DNA of 33,319 nt from Hyphomicrobiaceae bacterium (GCA_002919265.1 PKEY01000087.1:1-33319), one strand, 5' to 3'. Counted from the first letter of the stretch, positions 8,248-18,898 are shown. Notes: generated from the letters alone by a model not told the origin. Made by a program: numbers and translations.

Positions 8248-8814
8248 TTACACTGCGCCGGACAGGAAAGCCGCAAGTCGCGTCTTGATATCCTGAGCGA
8301 CAGCGCGTGCTGCTCGATTTTCCGCGTCCTCGCGCGCCTTCACATTCGAGTAAATGGAATCGTAGCGCTCGAACGCTGCCCGTCCGTAGCTCGTGCCCTC
8401 GAGAAGGATTTTCTTGTCGGCAATGCGGATAAGCTGGAACTTCGCCTCAAGGTTATAGACCTGGCTTTGCGAGTCGCCGTCCTTCCGCACCAAGGTTGAG
8501 ACGACCTGCTCGCGAATCGCAACATCCAAATGGTACTCGGGCGGAAGCGGATATCCGCCGCCGGTCGCCTGGAAAATCAGCTCATTCCGAATCTTCTGAC
8601 CAACACGCCCAGGGATCGTGCCGAATTCGACCGCAGCCAGCTTTGCGCTCGTATCCGAAATGGCCGCGCTGCCATACATCGGACGAAACGCGGAGGCGCC
8701 GTCGCACGCCGCGATTGCGGGAGCGAGCAAAGTTACCAGCGCCACGGAGCGCATGGCTGACAGGCGATTAAGCCGACGCAAGGCCGACCAGGCTTGCCCC
8801 CTAGGCGACGACAT
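8248..8814 (-). CDS. lptE: LPS-assembly lipoprotein LptE
   Basis: A 188-residue outer-membrane lipoprotein that plugs the LptD barrel and helps insert lipopolysaccharide. A hydrophobic segment ending in a lipobox (AIAAC) is followed by FRPMYGS, a signature of alphaproteobacterial LptE, then by the QKIRNELIF motif. The ATG at 8814 overlaps the end of leuS by 14 bases; an internal ATG at 8754 (MRSVALV) would give a more typical lipoprotein signal, so the true start may be there. The position between leuS and holA is the standard context and strongly supports the call. Confidence 0.9.
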   Translation of the reverse strand: MSSPRGQAWSALRRLNRLSAMRSVALVTLLAPAIAACDGASAFRPMYGSAAISDTSAKLAAVEFGTIPGRVGQKIRNELIFQATGGGYPLPPEYHLDVAIREQVVSTLVRKDGDSQSQVYNLEAKFQLIRIADKKILLEGTSYGRAAFERYDSIYSNVKAREDAENRAARAVAQDIKTRLAAFLSGAV

Positions 8815-11395
8815 TGACGATCCTCTGCGGCACTACGATCACCTTCTTCACGGGTCGCCCGTCCAGAGCCCGGATAACCGACTCCAGCTTCAGGGCAGCG
8901 GCCTCGATCTCGGCCTGACTCGCGTCTCTGGCAATCGTCAGTTCGTCCCTACGCTTACCATTCACCTGTACGGCAATGGTAATCGTATCGTCAACGAGAA
9001 GGACTTCTTCGACGGCCGGCCAGGGCTGATCGGCAAGTAGGGTGTTGTAACCAAGCCGCTCCCAGCATTCTTCAGCCAAATGCGGCATCATCGGGCCGAA
9101 CATCTGGACTAGGAACTCGGCTGCCTCGCGAATGGCCCAGTCCATGCCCGGACCGCTGTGGCCGAGTGCTGACTGGAGAGTACTGGTGAACTCGTAGATC
9201 TGCGCGACAGCCACGTTGAAGCGCAGGTTCTCGATGTTCTGGCCAACCCTGTAGAGGGTCTTGTGGGCTGCGCGGCGTAGAGCCAGAGCCTCGAAGCAGA
9301 ACTCAGCGGGTTTCGGACTGCCTTTGGGAGCAGCCTTCGGCAAGAGTTCGTGGATCAGCCGCCAGACGCGCTGCATGAACCGGCTGGCGCCGGAGACGCC
9401 GGCCTCAGTCCAGATGACGTCGCGTTCGGGTGGGCTGTCCGAGAGCATGAACCAGCGGGCGCAGTCGGCGCCGTAGGTCGAAATGATGTCGTCAGGGTCC
9501 ACCAGGTTCTTCTTGGACTTCGACATCTTCTCGATGGAGCCGATCTCCACCGGCTGACCCGTGGCGATCTCGTAGGCCCGACGCTTGTCGCCCTCGCCCT
9601 CGATCCTCACCTCGGACGGCAGGAGCCACCGGTTACCAATCTTGTATGTTTCATGTGTAACCATGCCCTGCGTGAAGAGGCCTTCGAACGGCTCCTTCAG
9701 ATGCAGGTGGCCCGTCTCCAACATGGCCCGCGCGAAGAAGCGCGAGTACAACAGGTGGAGAATCGCGTGCTCGATACCGCCGATGTACTGGTCCACCGGC
9801 AGCCAGTACTTGGCAGCCTCCAGGTCGACGGGCTTGTCAGCGCGCGGCGCGCAGAAGCGCGCGTAATACCAGGAGCTGTCGACGAACGTGTCCATCGTGT
9901 CGGTCTCGCGGCGGGCAGGCTTACCGCAAGAGGGGCAGTTCACGTGCTTCCAGGTCGGGTGGCGATCGAGCGGGTTGCCCGGCACGTCAAAGGTGACGTC
10001 CTCCGGCAAGCGAACCGGTAGTTGATCCTCCGGCACCGGTACGATCCCGCAAGCGTCGCAGTGGATGATCGGAATCGGGCAGCCCCAGTACCGCTGGCGG
10101 GAGATACCCCAGTCGCGCAGGCGGTACATGATCTTGCGTTCGCCCTTGCCGATCTCTTCCATCCGGCGGGCGACCTCGGCTTTCGCCTCCTCAATTGTAA
10201 GGCCGTTGAGGAAGTCAGAATTGGCGATCCGCCCCGGGCCATCATAGGCCTCGCCGCCGAGGTCGAATGTGGCGGGGTCCTTACCCTCCGGGATGACGAC
10301 GGGTACGATCGGCAACTTGTACTTGGTCGCGAACTCGAAGTCGCGCTGGTCGTGGGCCGGGCAGCCGAAGATCGCGCCCGTGCCATAGCCCATCAGCACG
10401 AAGTTGGCGACGAACACCGGCAACTTGCGATCCGGGATGAGCGGATGGGTTGCTGCCAGCCCCGTGTTGAAGCCCTTCTTTTCGATCCGGTTGAGCTCCT
10501 CCTCCGAGGTACCGATGCGGTTGCACTCCTCGACGAAGGCGGCGAGCTCAGGGTTCGACTTCGCAAGCTCGAGGGTCAACGGGTGTCCCGGCGATAAAGC
10601 GCAGAAGCTGCCGCCGAAAATCGTATCGGCGCGTGTCGTGAAGACCTCGAGCTCCTTCCACCCGGCGGGAAGCTTGTCACCCTCCAGACTGTACTTCATC
10701 AGCAGGCCTTCGGATCGGCCGATCCAGTTGGCCTGCATGGTGCGAACTTTTTCCGGCCAGCGCTTGAGATCGTTCAGCGCCTCAAGCAGCTCGTCCGCGT
10801 ACTTCGTGATCCTGAAGTACCAGACCGGCATCTCGCGGGTTTCAACCAGCGCGCCGGAGCGCCAGCCGCGGCCGTCGATCACCTGCTCGTTCGCAAGCAC
10901 CGTTTGATCGACCGGGTCCCAGTTGACCTTGCCGACGCCGCGATAGGCCAAGCCCTTCTTGTACATGTCCAAGAAGAGTTTCTGCTGCTGGTGATAGTAC
11001 TCGACATCGCATGTCGCGAACTCGCGCGACCAGTCGAGCGAAAGGCCCATGGACTTGAGCTGCCCCCGCATCGTGGCGATGTTGTCGTAGGTCCACTTCG
11101 CGGGGTGCGTCTTCCGCTCCATGGCCGCGTTCTCGGCGGGCATGCCGAACGCGTCCCAGCCCATCGGGTGCAGCACATTGAAGCCCTTGGCGCGCTTGTA
11201 GCGGGCCAGCACGTCGCCCATCGTGTAGTTGCGCACGTGGCCCATGTGGATGCGCCCCGAGGGATAGGGGAACATCTCCAGCACGTAGCACTTCGGCCGC
11301 TTGTCGTCGTTCGAGACCTTGAAGACGTTGCGGTTCTCCCAAACCTGCTGCCAGTGCTTCTCTCGGGCAGGCGCGTTATAGCGTTCGATAGCCAT
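8801..11395 (-). CDS. leuS: Leucyl-tRNA synthetase
   Basis: An 864-residue class Ia aminoacyl-tRNA synthetase that charges tRNA-Leu. The HIGH-type motif occurs in [15 protein letters not shown] near residues 43-57, and KMSKS lies at about residues 623-627. Between them are the editing domain ([10 protein letters not shown] near residue 250) and a cysteine-rich insertion (HCDACG, then CPSCG). The C-terminal anticodon-binding and tRNA-contacting domains are complete. Length is normal. The ATG at 11395 is the first gene of a minus-strand operon that continues with lptE and holA, and it diverges from yggS across a 218-base gap. Confidence 0.98.
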   Translation of the reverse strand: MAIERYNAPAREKHWQQVWENRNVFKVSNDDKRPKCYVLEMFPYPSGRIHMGHVRNYTMGDVLARYKRAKGFNVLHPMGWDAFGMPAENAAMERKTHPAKWTYDNIATMRGQLKSMGLSLDWSREFATCDVEYYHQQQKLFLDMYKKGLAYRGVGKVNWDPVDQTVLANEQVIDGRGWRSGALVETREMPVWYFRITKYADELLEALNDLKRWPEKVRTMQANWIGRSEGLLMKYSLEGDKLPAGWKELEVFTTRADTIFGGSFCALSPGHPLTLELAKSNPELAAFVEECNRIGTSEEELNRIEKKGFNTGLAATHPLIPDRKLPVFVANFVLMGYGTGAIFGCPAHDQRDFEFATKYKLPIVPVVIPEGKDPATFDLGGEAYDGPGRIANSDFLNGLTIEEAKAEVARRMEEIGKGERKIMYRLRDWGISRQRYWGCPIPIIHCDACGIVPVPEDQLPVRLPEDVTFDVPGNPLDRHPTWKHVNCPSCGKPARRETDTMDTFVDSSWYYARFCAPRADKPVDLEAAKYWLPVDQYIGGIEHAILHLLYSRFFARAMLETGHLHLKEPFEGLFTQGMVTHETYKIGNRWLLPSEVRIEGEGDKRRAYEIATGQPVEIGSIEKMSKSKKNLVDPDDIISTYGADCARWFMLSDSPPERDVIWTEAGVSGASRFMQRVWRLIHELLPKAAPKGSPKPAEFCFEALALRRAAHKTLYRVGQNIENLRFNVAVAQIYEFTSTLQSALGHSGPGMDWAIREAAEFLVQMFGPMMPHLAEECWERLGYNTLLADQPWPAVEEVLLVDDTITIAVQVNGKRRDELTIARDASQAEIEAAALKLESVIRALDGRPVKKVIVVPQRIVNVVA

Positions 11396-11613
11396 GGGCG
11401 ATTTCAGCTCTTTGATCAGATCGCGGGCGATACAGCCTTAAAGGTGGAACGCGGTCAAGGGCGCGGGCTATCCCCGGCAAGCTGTTGGCGGGATAGGCCG
11501 TCAGCCGCGCGGATGCAAACGACAGATCGTCCCGTATATATCGACGAATCCGGAATTTTTCGACATATGACCCGCCGGATGGTGCAGGCTCAGCACAGGA
11601 CAGGTGGATTGCC

Positions 11614-12279
11614 ATGACATCGGCTGCAGATCGTTTGTTGGATATTCGCGAGCGCATTGCTGCGGCCGCCCGGGAGGCCAACCGAGACCCCTCGTCCGTC
11701 AAGCTGATTGCCGTATCGAAGACCTTCGATGCACCGGAAATCCTACCGGTGATCGAAGCGGGCCACCGGCTGTTCGGTGAAAACCGGATTCAGGAAGCCA
11801 AGGCCAAGTGGCCAGCGCTCAAGGAACGCTTCCCGGATCTGGAGCTTCATCTCATCGGCGCTCTTCAGTCCAACAAGGCCAAGGAAGCGGTCGCGCTGTT
11901 CGATGCCATTCATTCGATCGACCGGCCGAAGATTGCCCGTGTCGTTGCCGAGGAGATGAACAAGCAGGGCCGGCGCCTCAAGCTCTTTGTGCAGGTGAAT
12001 ACGGGAGAGGAACCGCAAAAGGCTGGTGTCATGCCGCGGGAAGCGGCGGACTTCGTTCGCCAATGTCAGGAGGAATTCAAGCTCGACATCGCGGGGTTGA
12101 TGTGCATCCCGCCGGCCGATGAGGAACCGTCTGTCCACTTCGCATTTTTGGCAAAGCTCGCGTCTGAGCTCGGTTTGAAAGAGCTCAGCATGGGGATGAG
12201 CGCCGATTTCGAAAAGGCTATTGGTTTCGGCGCGACCTATGTTCGGGTCGGTAGCGCAATCTTTGGTGCGCGAGAATAG
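11614..12279 (+). CDS. yggS: YggS/PLPBP family pyridoxal-phosphate homeostasis protein
   Basis: A 221-residue single-domain fold-type III PLP-binding protein. It has no known catalytic activity; the family keeps free pyridoxal phosphate and amino-acid pools in balance. The PLP-lysine segment LIAVSKTF is at residues 30-37, FGENRIQEA near 50-58, the IGALQSNK motif near 87-94, LFVQVNTGEE near 127-136, and the C-terminal LSMGMSADFEKAI with GSAIFG. All are diagnostic. It stands alone on the plus strand, divergent from leuS. Confidence 0.95.
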   Translation: MTSAADRLLDIRERIAAAAREANRDPSSVKLIAVSKTFDAPEILPVIEAGHRLFGENRIQEAKAKWPALKERFPDLELHLIGALQSNKAKEAVALFDAIHSIDRPKIARVVAEEMNKQGRRLKLFVQVNTGEEPQKAGVMPREAADFVRQCQEEFKLDIAGLMCIPPADEEPSVHFAFLAKLASELGLKELSMGMSADFEKAIGFGATYVRVGSAIFGARE

Positions 12280-12362
12280 TTTCCCACCGTTTACTTTGGC
12301 GCGATAGCCAGCACACCGAAAGTCCCTAACAGCACGCGAAGTTTTCTGATAGCATAGTTGGG

Positions 12363-12386
12363 CTTGGTCGAACGAGGGCGACCAGG
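12363..12386. promoter_or_regulatory. Inverted repeat upstream of the sugar dehydrogenase
   Basis: TGGTCG and CGACCA form a 6-bp dyad around AACGAGGG (8 bp if wobble pairs are counted). It lies about 40 bases before the dehydrogenase start, where an operator or 5'-leader hairpin would be. Function is not known. Confidence 0.3.
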
Positions 12387-12422
12387 CCGATCAACGATAA
12401 CCAATTCATGCGGAGGAAACAC

Positions 12423-13685
12423 ATGCGTGCCCTCTCATTCATAGCCTCGGCGAGCATAGCGTTGATGGCTCTTCCAGCACTCGCGCAGCAACCAACAGCG
12501 GGTAACCTGGAAAAGCTCTCGAAATTTCAGTCAACAGGAACGCCTCTCGAAATTCCCCAGGTCCCGCAAACGGGTCCAAAAGCGGATCAGATCCGCAAAA
12601 ACCTGCAGAAAATCAAACTTCCCCCCGGTTTCAAGATCGATCTTTACGCGCTTGTGCCTGATGCCCGCCACATGGCCGTCGGCCCACAGGGCGTCGTAAC
12701 GTTTGTAGGTACACGCAAGAATAAGGTTTACGCTGTAACCGACCGCGCGAAGATGGGGGTGGCCGAAGAGGTCAAGGAATTCGCGCCTTCGATTCAGTTC
12801 AAAATTCCCAACGGCGTTTGCTTCTCGCCCGACGGCTTTTTGTTCATCGTCGAGCAAAACCGGGTTCTGGTGTTTCCCGCCGCGGAATTTTTCTATGAAA
12901 GCCCTGATGTTGCAGCGTTTGTGGTCGTAAACCAGGGTGAGCTCATTCCGCCGGAGGAAGAGAGCTTCAACCATACAGCCCGCGTCTGCCGCATTGGCCC
13001 GGACGACAAGCTCTACATTTCACTTGGCCAGCCGTTCAATGTCTTCGCGAAAGAGAAAATGGACCTCTACAAGAAGACAGGTATCGGCGGCATCATTCGC
13101 ATGAACCGCGATGGGACGCAGCGCGAAGTGTTCGCGTTTGGCATCCGCAATTCCGTCGGCATGGATTTCAATCCGAAGGACAAGTCCCTTTGGTTCACGG
13201 ATAACCAGGTTGACGGGATGGGTGACGACATTCCGCCCGGTGAGCTCAACCGCGCTGACCGGCCGGGATTGCACTTCGGCTTCCCCTGGTACGGCGGCGG
13301 CAAAGTTCGCACGGAGGAATACAAGGACAGCGAACCGCCCGCCAACGTCGTTTTCCCGCAGGTGGAAATGGATGCCCACGCGGCCGACCTTGGCATGACG
13401 TTCTACACGGGCAACCAATTCCCGGAGAAGTATCGCGGCGGCATTTTCTCCGCGCAGCACGGCTCCTGGAACCGTACGAAGCCCATCGGCGCGCGGGTGA
13501 TGTTCACCAGCCTGAAACCTGATGGCACGGCCGACAAGACCGAGGTCTTCGCTGAGGGCTGGTTGACGGAAAACGGAGAGTATATTGGCAGGCCAGTCGA
13601 CGTAGCTCAGCTCAAGGATGGCTCGCTCCTAGTATCGGACGATTTCGCAGGAGCGGTTTATCGGATCACCTATGAAGGGAACTGA
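12423..13685 (+). CDS. Periplasmic PQQ-dependent-type sugar dehydrogenase (glucose/sorbosone dehydrogenase fold)
   Basis: A 420-residue exported beta-propeller protein. The start ATG at 12423 has a GGAGG ribosome-binding site six bases upstream and gives a clean Sec signal ending in ALPALAQ; a second ATG at 12408 is less likely. Propeller blades are suggested by repeated segments such as PNGVCFSPDGFLFIVEQNRV, AFGIRNSVGMDFNPKDKSLWFTDN, and AQHGSWNRTKPIGARV (each cut to its core). Those belong to the soluble glucose/L-sorbosone dehydrogenase family, which oxidises sugars or aldehydes with PQQ. No PQQ-synthesis gene is in the window. Its end overlaps the start of a cytochrome c gene by 14 bases, so electrons probably pass to that cytochrome. 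Substrate is unknown. Confidence 0.85.
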   Translation: MRALSFIASASIALMALPALAQQPTAGNLEKLSKFQSTGTPLEIPQVPQTGPKADQIRKNLQKIKLPPGFKIDLYALVPDARHMAVGPQGVVTFVGTRKNKVYAVTDRAKMGVAEEVKEFAPSIQFKIPNGVCFSPDGFLFIVEQNRVLVFPAAEFFYESPDVAAFVVVNQGELIPPEEESFNHTARVCRIGPDDKLYISLGQPFNVFAKEKMDLYKKTGIGGIIRMNRDGTQREVFAFGIRNSVGMDFNPKDKSLWFTDNQVDGMGDDIPPGELNRADRPGLHFGFPWYGGGKVRTEEYKDSEPPANVVFPQVEMDAHAADLGMTFYTGNQFPEKYRGGIFSAQHGSWNRTKPIGARVMFTSLKPDGTADKTEVFAEGWLTENGEYIGRPVDVAQLKDGSLLVSDDFAGAVYRITYEGN

Positions 13686-13998
13686 TCTGATTTGCGCGGC
13701 GGCGTTTCTTGCCGCCGTCTTTTTGTCGGGGGGACCGGCCGTAGCCGGCGATCCTGAAGCAGGACGCCAGAAGGCCCTGAAATGCCAAACCTGCCACGGG
13801 TTGGATGGTGTCAGCAAAATCCCTGACGCGCCGCACATCGGCGGTCAGAACGAGTACTACCTCATAAAGAGTTTGAAGGCCTACAAGACTGGTCAGCGCA
13901 AGGACGAGATGATGAATTTCATCGTCTCCGAACTTAGCGACGAGGATATAGCCGATCTCGCCGCCTATTTCGCCAGCCTGGAGCCCAAAAACCAATAA
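13672..13998 (+). CDS. Small class I c-type cytochrome
   Basis: A 108-residue protein with a Sec signal (hydrophobic to about residue 25, ending in PAVAG) and a single haem-binding CQTCH at residues 38-42. Met80 or Met81, in a KDEMMNF context, is a plausible second axial ligand, followed by the C-terminal helix EDIADLAAYFASL, typical of class I cytochromes c. It overlaps the dehydrogenase gene by 14 bases, so the two are translationally coupled. The likely role is to carry electrons from the dehydrogenase to the respiratory chain in the periplasm; the pairing is inferred from position. Confidence 0.9.
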   Translation: MKGTDLICAAAFLAAVFLSGGPAVAGDPEAGRQKALKCQTCHGLDGVSKIPDAPHIGGQNEYYLIKSLKAYKTGQRKDEMMNFIVSELSDEDIADLAAYFASLEPKNQ

Positions 13999-14013
13999 CC
14001 GGCGCATCCGTGG

Positions 14014-14040
14014 GGCTGCTGGTCAACCAGACGAGCAGCC
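14014..14040 (+). terminator. Probable terminator after the cytochrome gene
   Basis: GGCTGCT and AGCAGCC form a 7-bp stem around a 13-base loop, 16 bases after the cytochrome stop. The tail TCCCTCAAGTTTTCC is only moderately T-rich. Confidence 0.5.
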
Positions 14041-14149
14041 TCCCTCAAGTTTTCCAGATCAAATTCAGCCGTTGCCCCTTGGATCCTGTCTCACAGTGGT
14101 AGGGTCACGAAAGTGATTCGTGCGTCGTATCAGGCGGGGGAACCAAGGC

Positions 14150-15043
14150 ATGACGCAGAGCACGACGGCTGAGGTCATCGATGACACGGACATCGCGGCG
14201 CGTGACCAAGCGTTCGATGAAGCCCTTGCCGCGGCGAACAACGATGTACCCGAGATTGAGGAAGAGGCGCCACTTGGCTCTGCGTCTGACGGCTGGCGCA
14301 CGTTCGCGCTGGACATCTGGATTACCGATCTCAATTCGTACGAGTTCGGCATTTATCGGCACTCCCGCAATCGCGCGAAAACCCGGCAATTTTCGTCTGA
14401 CATGGACATAATTGCGGAAGTCAAGGAGGACGGCCGGCGCACCGGGGTTGTTGCTTACCGCGAAGACCTCTGGAAGCAGAAATCAGGAATGGATCGGAGG
14501 CTGGTGCTGAGGCTATTCTCGGACAAGCTGAATTGGCGCGCCACGATGGATCTGCTCATTGGTCGCAGTCTTCAGCTGACAGTTGGCGCGCGAGGCATTC
14601 CGATCACGGCCTATGCGATAAATCTCCACGTGGATAAGACCGTCATCTACTTGGAGCGATCCGCTAACAAGTGGCCGGTTTTGCCGGAAAATTTCTCGTT
14701 CTTTGTCGTTCGTGACGGAAAGCCGTTTTATTACCGCTTGCGCCACGATTTCTTCAGCGTAGGTGGCGACTACACCTTGTACGACGAAGCCGGCCGTAAA
14801 GTTGGCCATTTGGATGGTCGCCTTTTCTCGCTCGGTGGCTATTGGACCGGCAAAGTGCGGGCTGACCACGCGGACAACAAGCTCATGTCAGTCATGAAGC
14901 TGTTCGCAGCTTCTGTCGGGTTTAACTCCGCCTGCCGGCGACACATCAAGCGTCTCTGGAAAGACCTTCGCGCCGGCAAAATCGAACCGAAGCTCGAGCG
15001 GTACGAAGCGGAGTACTATCTCAATCCTCGGCGAGTGCGCTGA
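14150..15043 (+). CDS. Conserved-looking cytoplasmic protein of unknown function
   Basis: A 297-residue protein that I do not recognise. I chose the ATG at 14150 (MTQSTTAEV), preceded by a purine-rich GGGGGAACCAAGG stretch; a GTG at 14120 would add ten residues. There is no signal peptide or membrane segment. The N-terminal 45 residues are acidic and probably disordered. The rest alternates beta-rich segments, including YTLYDEAGRKVGHLDGR near residues 208-224 and LGGYWTGKV after it, which resembles the strand pattern of LURP-one/Tubby C-like proteins. This is a weak resemblance only. A basic C-terminal tail (KRLWKDLRAGK) follows. It stands between a cytochrome gene and dapC, with its own gaps on both sides. 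Confidence 0.8.
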   Translation: MTQSTTAEVIDDTDIAARDQAFDEALAAANNDVPEIEEEAPLGSASDGWRTFALDIWITDLNSYEFGIYRHSRNRAKTRQFSSDMDIIAEVKEDGRRTGVVAYREDLWKQKSGMDRRLVLRLFSDKLNWRATMDLLIGRSLQLTVGARGIPITAYAINLHVDKTVIYLERSANKWPVLPENFSFFVVRDGKPFYYRLRHDFFSVGGDYTLYDEAGRKVGHLDGRLFSLGGYWTGKVRADHADNKLMSVMKLFAASVGFNSACRRHIKRLWKDLRAGKIEPKLERYEAEYYLNPRRVR

Positions 15044-15166
15044 GCGGGGGCATTTGCGATCCTGAATGCTGGGGTGCTATGCGCGCCGTGCGGCAGCGGC
15101 GTGCTGGTCTGTGCTGGCATCCTCCGGTAGATGTCGGCTGAGCAGATTTCGGCAAGGACAAGGTGC

Positions 15167-16384
15167 ATGAGTGATTTCAACGGCCTAGAGGCGCTGGCCA
15201 AAGGCGCCATCCTGTCACCTTTTTCTCGACTGGCTCGACTTCTCGAGGGCGTACCCCCCGGCGACGAAAAGGTCATTGAGATGACGGTGGGCGATCCCAA
15301 CGAAGCCATGCCTGAGTTCGTCGTCGACAGAATGGCTGAAGCGAAGCGCACACTGGCGACCTATCCGAAAATTTGGGGGTCTGACGACCTGCGAGGTGCA
15401 ATCGCCGCCTGGCTGGAGCGCAGGTACGGGCTCAAAGGCAAAGTCGATCCTGCGCGGGAAATCCTCCCCACGAATGGGTCCCGTGAGGGGCTTTTCTATG
15501 CGGCTATTCCGGCGGTGGGGCGGAAGCCTGTGAACGGTCGACCGGTTATCCTGCTGGTCAACCCTTACTATCATTCATATCTGGGCTCCGTTTACGCCAC
15601 GAACTGCGAACCGTACTTCCTGAACGCAACGGAAGAGACCGGGCATCTGCCTGATCTCGACGCGCTTGAGAAAGAAACCGAAATCCTGACCCGCACGGTT
15701 GCCTTCTATCTGTGCTCGCCAGCCAATCCGCAGGGCGCGGCCGCCGATGCGGCCTACATTCGGCGCGCTTTGGATCTCGCGCGCCGGTACGACTTCATGC
15801 TGTTCTTCGACGAGTGCTATTCCGAGATCTACACGGGCGAGCCGCCAACGGGCGGACTGGAAGTGGCTGCAACCACGCCGGAAGGGTTCCGCAATATCGT
15901 CGTTTTCAATTCGCTCTCGAAGCGCTCCAACCTGCCCGGTTTGCGCTCCGGCTTCGTCGCCGGCGATCGCGAGTTCCTGGCCTCGCTTGCCGAAGTCCGG
16001 AACCTCATCGCGCCGCAGATGCCGGGTGTGATCCAGCATGCCTCTGCGGCTGTGTGGTCCGAGGAGCAGCATGTGGCCAACATTCGCCAAGCCTACCGAG
16101 AGAAGTTCGACATTTGCGATGAACTCCTTCAAGGCCGATATGGCTACCGCCGCCCCGCTGGTGGCTTCTTCCTGTGGCTCGATGTGAGCCAATTCGGCGG
16201 GGGCGTTGAGGCCACGGTAACCCTTTGGAAACGCTGCGGTGTCAAGGTCGTACCTGGTGCCTACCTGGCGCAACCCGGACCGAATGGGATCAACCCCGGC
16301 GACGGTCGTATTCGCGTCGCCCTTGTCCACGATCCGGCAACGATCAGGGAGGCGTTGCAGCGCATCGTTTCCGTCCTTTCATAG
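15167..16384 (+). CDS. dapC: Aminotransferase class I/II, probable N-succinyldiaminopimelate aminotransferase DapC
   Basis: A 405-residue fold-type I PLP enzyme. In DapC this transfers an amino group in the succinylase branch of lysine and diaminopimelate synthesis, which feeds peptidoglycan. The PLP-lysine motif SLSKRSNLPGLRSGFVAGD (Lys in SKRSN) is characteristic of the DapC subgroup. Other motifs are TNGSREGLFYA, the CSPANPQG segment and FDECYSEIY. The ATG at 15167 was chosen over the one at 15131 because homologues begin near this point and an AAGG stretch precedes it. ftsK starts six bases after the stop, so the two are probably co-transcribed, giving a cell-wall and division context. 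Confidence 0.85.
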   Translation: MSDFNGLEALAKGAILSPFSRLARLLEGVPPGDEKVIEMTVGDPNEAMPEFVVDRMAEAKRTLATYPKIWGSDDLRGAIAAWLERRYGLKGKVDPAREILPTNGSREGLFYAAIPAVGRKPVNGRPVILLVNPYYHSYLGSVYATNCEPYFLNATEETGHLPDLDALEKETEILTRTVAFYLCSPANPQGAAADAAYIRRALDLARRYDFMLFFDECYSEIYTGEPPTGGLEVAATTPEGFRNIVVFNSLSKRSNLPGLRSGFVAGDREFLASLAEVRNLIAPQMPGVIQHASAAVWSEEQHVANIRQAYREKFDICDELLQGRYGYRRPAGGFFLWLDVSQFGGGVEATVTLWKRCGVKVVPGAYLAQPGPNGINPGDGRIRVALVHDPATIREALQRIVSVLS

Positions 16385-16390
16385 GTTTCC

Positions 16391-18898
16391 ATGTTGCAGC
16401 ACGGTTACGGGGCCGATCAGCAGCGGCTGCTTCCCCATTCTGTCGAAGACAGACTCGCGAGCTGGACGGCCCGCTGCGCCGGTGCTGCGCTCATGCTTGT
16501 CGGGCTCGCGGGGTGGCTGAGCCTTGTCACGTGGTCGGTGAGTGACCCGAGCCTGACGCACTCCATTGCCTATGGCCCCACGCAAAATCTGCTTGGACCG
16601 GGCGGAGCCATCCTTTCGGATATGATGCTCCAACTGCTGGGGATGGCTTCCACGATCCTGGTGTTGACGCCGGCGGTTTGGGGCCTTGAGCTTTTCCTGG
16701 GCGGCAGGATTGCCCATTTGCGCACTCGGCTTGTGCTAATGGTCGTTGCTGTCCTCGCTTTGGCAGCGGGCTTCTCTGCGCTCCCGACGGCCGCGAATTG
16801 GCCGCTCTACAATGGCTTCGGTGGCGTCATCGGCGATCTGCTCTACAATCTCTTCGCTGGTCTGCTTGCCACCATCGTCCCCGTCAAATCAGGTGCCATT
16901 GCTGGGGCGGTCCTTTTCTCCGGCGGATTGGCGGCTGTGGTCTGCAGCCTTGGTCTGGGCGGCCGATGGGGGTCCGATGTCTGGCAACCTGGCGCCGTCT
17001 TCCGCCGTCCTGCTGCGGCAGTGAGCGAGCGGCGCTGGCGGTTCGCGATGCCGTCGTTCTTCCGGAGGAGTCGGGCCACCACGGTATCACGGCCGATAGA
17101 ACCCCTTCTGCCAGTAGGACCTGCGTTAGATCTAACGCCAAGCGCTGCGCGCGTTCGGCCTGCGGCGGCACGCGAACCTGTTCTCGATGACGAAGAACCG
17201 TCTCTGACGCTTCCCGATCAGGACGAGTCGGTGCAGGAAACCGACGAGTTCGACGAGGCCGATGAAGAAAGTCGGCGCATGGCGGAACGGTTCGCGCCTC
17301 CCAATGCCCAGGTGACGCCCAGCGCACCGAGGCGACCGGCGTCTTCCGGACTGTTGCGCGCGCTGCCGCTGCGTCGCGCGGAAAGCGGTTTCAAGAAGCC
17401 CAGCGTGAACCTGCTCAAGAAGCCCGCCGGCGGAAAGCCGGGTCCGGAGTTTACCCAAACGGTGCTTCGTGGCACCGCGCGTTTGCTCGAAGACGTGCTG
17501 ACGGACTTCGGCGTCAAGGGCGAGATCAAGGACATCAAGCCCGGTCCTGTCGTCACCTTGTTCGAGCTGGAACCAGCGCGTGGAACCAAGTCATCCCGAG
17601 TTATTGGTCTCGCCGAAGACATCGCCCGTTCGATGAGCGCGACGGCTGTGCGCGTGGCCGTCGTTCCGGGTCGGAACGTCATCGGCATCGAGTTGCCGAA
17701 TGCCCGGCGCGAACTCGTTTTGCTGCGGGAGATCTTCGAGTCTGACGCTTTCAAGAATACCGAGGCAAAGCTGCCGTTGGCGCTGGGCAAGTCGATTGCG
17801 GGTGATCCCATCGTTGTTGACCTCGCCCGCATGCCGCACCTGCTCGTTGCTGGCACGACGGGCTCCGGCAAATCCGTCGGCATCAACGCGATGGTGCTGT
17901 CGCTGCTCTACAAGCTGACGCCTGAGGATTGCCGGCTGCTGATGATCGACCCCAAGATGCTGGAGCTGTCGGTCTACAATGGCATCCCGCATCTGCTGAC
18001 GCCGGTCGTCACCGATCCGCACAAGGCCGTGGCGGCGCTCAACTGGGTCGTGCGCGAGATGGAGGAGCGCTACAAGCGCATGGCGGCCCTGGGCGTCCGC
18101 AATATTGACGTGTTCAACAATCGGGTCCGTAACGCGAAGATTCGCGGCGATACACTGCGCCGTACGGTGCAGACGGGATTTGACCGCCGGACCGGTCAGG
18201 CGACATTCGAGACGGAAGAGCTCAATCTCGAGCCAATGCCGTACATCGTCGTCGTCGTTGACGAGTTCGCGGACTTGATGATCGTTGCCGGCAAAGAGAT
18301 CGAGGCCGCGGTGCAGCGGCTGGCCCAAATGGCCCGCGCTGCCGGTATCCATCTCATCATGGCGACGCAGCGGCCGTCGGTGGACATCATCACTGGTACG
18401 ATCAAGGCGAACTTCCCGACGCGGATCAGCTTCCGGGTCACCTCGAAGATCGACAGCCGCACGATCCTCAACGAGCAAGGTGCTGAACAGCTCCTTGGCC
18501 AGGGCGACATGCTCTTCTCGCCTGGTTCAGGTCAGATCGTTCGCGTGCACGGGCCGTTTGTTTCGGATGAAGAGGTGGAGAGCATCGCCCAGTTCCTGCG
18601 CGAGCAGGGCGAGCCGGAGTACGTGGACGGCGTGACCGACGGTGCTCCGGAGCCAGATGAGATGGCGCCGGGCGGTTATGGCGGTCGTGCCGCCAGCGAT
18701 GGAGATCTGTACGACAAAGCGGTGGCCATCGTGCTCCGCGACAGGAAGGCGTCCACCAGCTACCTGCAGCGCCGACTTTCAATCGGTTACAACCGAGCCG
18801 CGGACCTCATCGAGCGAATGGAACGCGAGGGGATCATTAGCCCTGCGAATGCTGTAGGTAAACGCGAAATCCTCGTGTCATCATCAAGCGCGGCCTGA
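16391..18898 (+). CDS. ftsK: DNA translocase FtsK
   Basis: An 835-residue septal DNA pump that clears chromosome ends and activates XerCD recombination. The first 200 residues hold four or five hydrophobic membrane segments, followed by a Pro/Glu/Arg-rich linker to about residue 345. The motor domain has Walker [11 protein letters not shown] near residues 488-497 and Walker [12 protein letters not shown] near 618. A C-terminal gamma winged-helix domain for reading KOPS polarity sequences begins near the [17 protein letters not shown] segment. The linker is shorter than in E. coli, as is usual in alphaproteobacteria. It lies between dapC and lolA. Confidence 0.97.
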   Translation: MLQHGYGADQQRLLPHSVEDRLASWTARCAGAALMLVGLAGWLSLVTWSVSDPSLTHSIAYGPTQNLLGPGGAILSDMMLQLLGMASTILVLTPAVWGLELFLGGRIAHLRTRLVLMVVAVLALAAGFSALPTAANWPLYNGFGGVIGDLLYNLFAGLLATIVPVKSGAIAGAVLFSGGLAAVVCSLGLGGRWGSDVWQPGAVFRRPAAAVSERRWRFAMPSFFRRSRATTVSRPIEPLLPVGPALDLTPSAARVRPAAAREPVLDDEEPSLTLPDQDESVQETDEFDEADEESRRMAERFAPPNAQVTPSAPRRPASSGLLRALPLRRAESGFKKPSVNLLKKPAGGKPGPEFTQTVLRGTARLLEDVLTDFGVKGEIKDIKPGPVVTLFELEPARGTKSSRVIGLAEDIARSMSATAVRVAVVPGRNVIGIELPNARRELVLLREIFESDAFKNTEAKLPLALGKSIAGDPIVVDLARMPHLLVAGTTGSGKSVGINAMVLSLLYKLTPEDCRLLMIDPKMLELSVYNGIPHLLTPVVTDPHKAVAALNWVVREMEERYKRMAALGVRNIDVFNNRVRNAKIRGDTLRRTVQTGFDRRTGQATFETEELNLEPMPYIVVVVDEFADLMIVAGKEIEAAVQRLAQMARAAGIHLIMATQRPSVDIITGTIKANFPTRISFRVTSKIDSRTILNEQGAEQLLGQGDMLFSPGSGQIVRVHGPFVSDEEVESIAQFLREQGEPEYVDGVTDGAPEPDEMAPGGYGGRAASDGDLYDKAVAIVLRDRKASTSYLQRRLSIGYNRAADLIERMEREGIISPANAVGKREILVSSSSAA

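Noticed and set aside
9649-9664. A second parS-like word, TGTTTCATGTGTAACC, within leuS
   Set aside because: It has three mismatches to the 16-bp consensus, including in the palindromic core, and loses symmetry; chance or coding constraint explains it.
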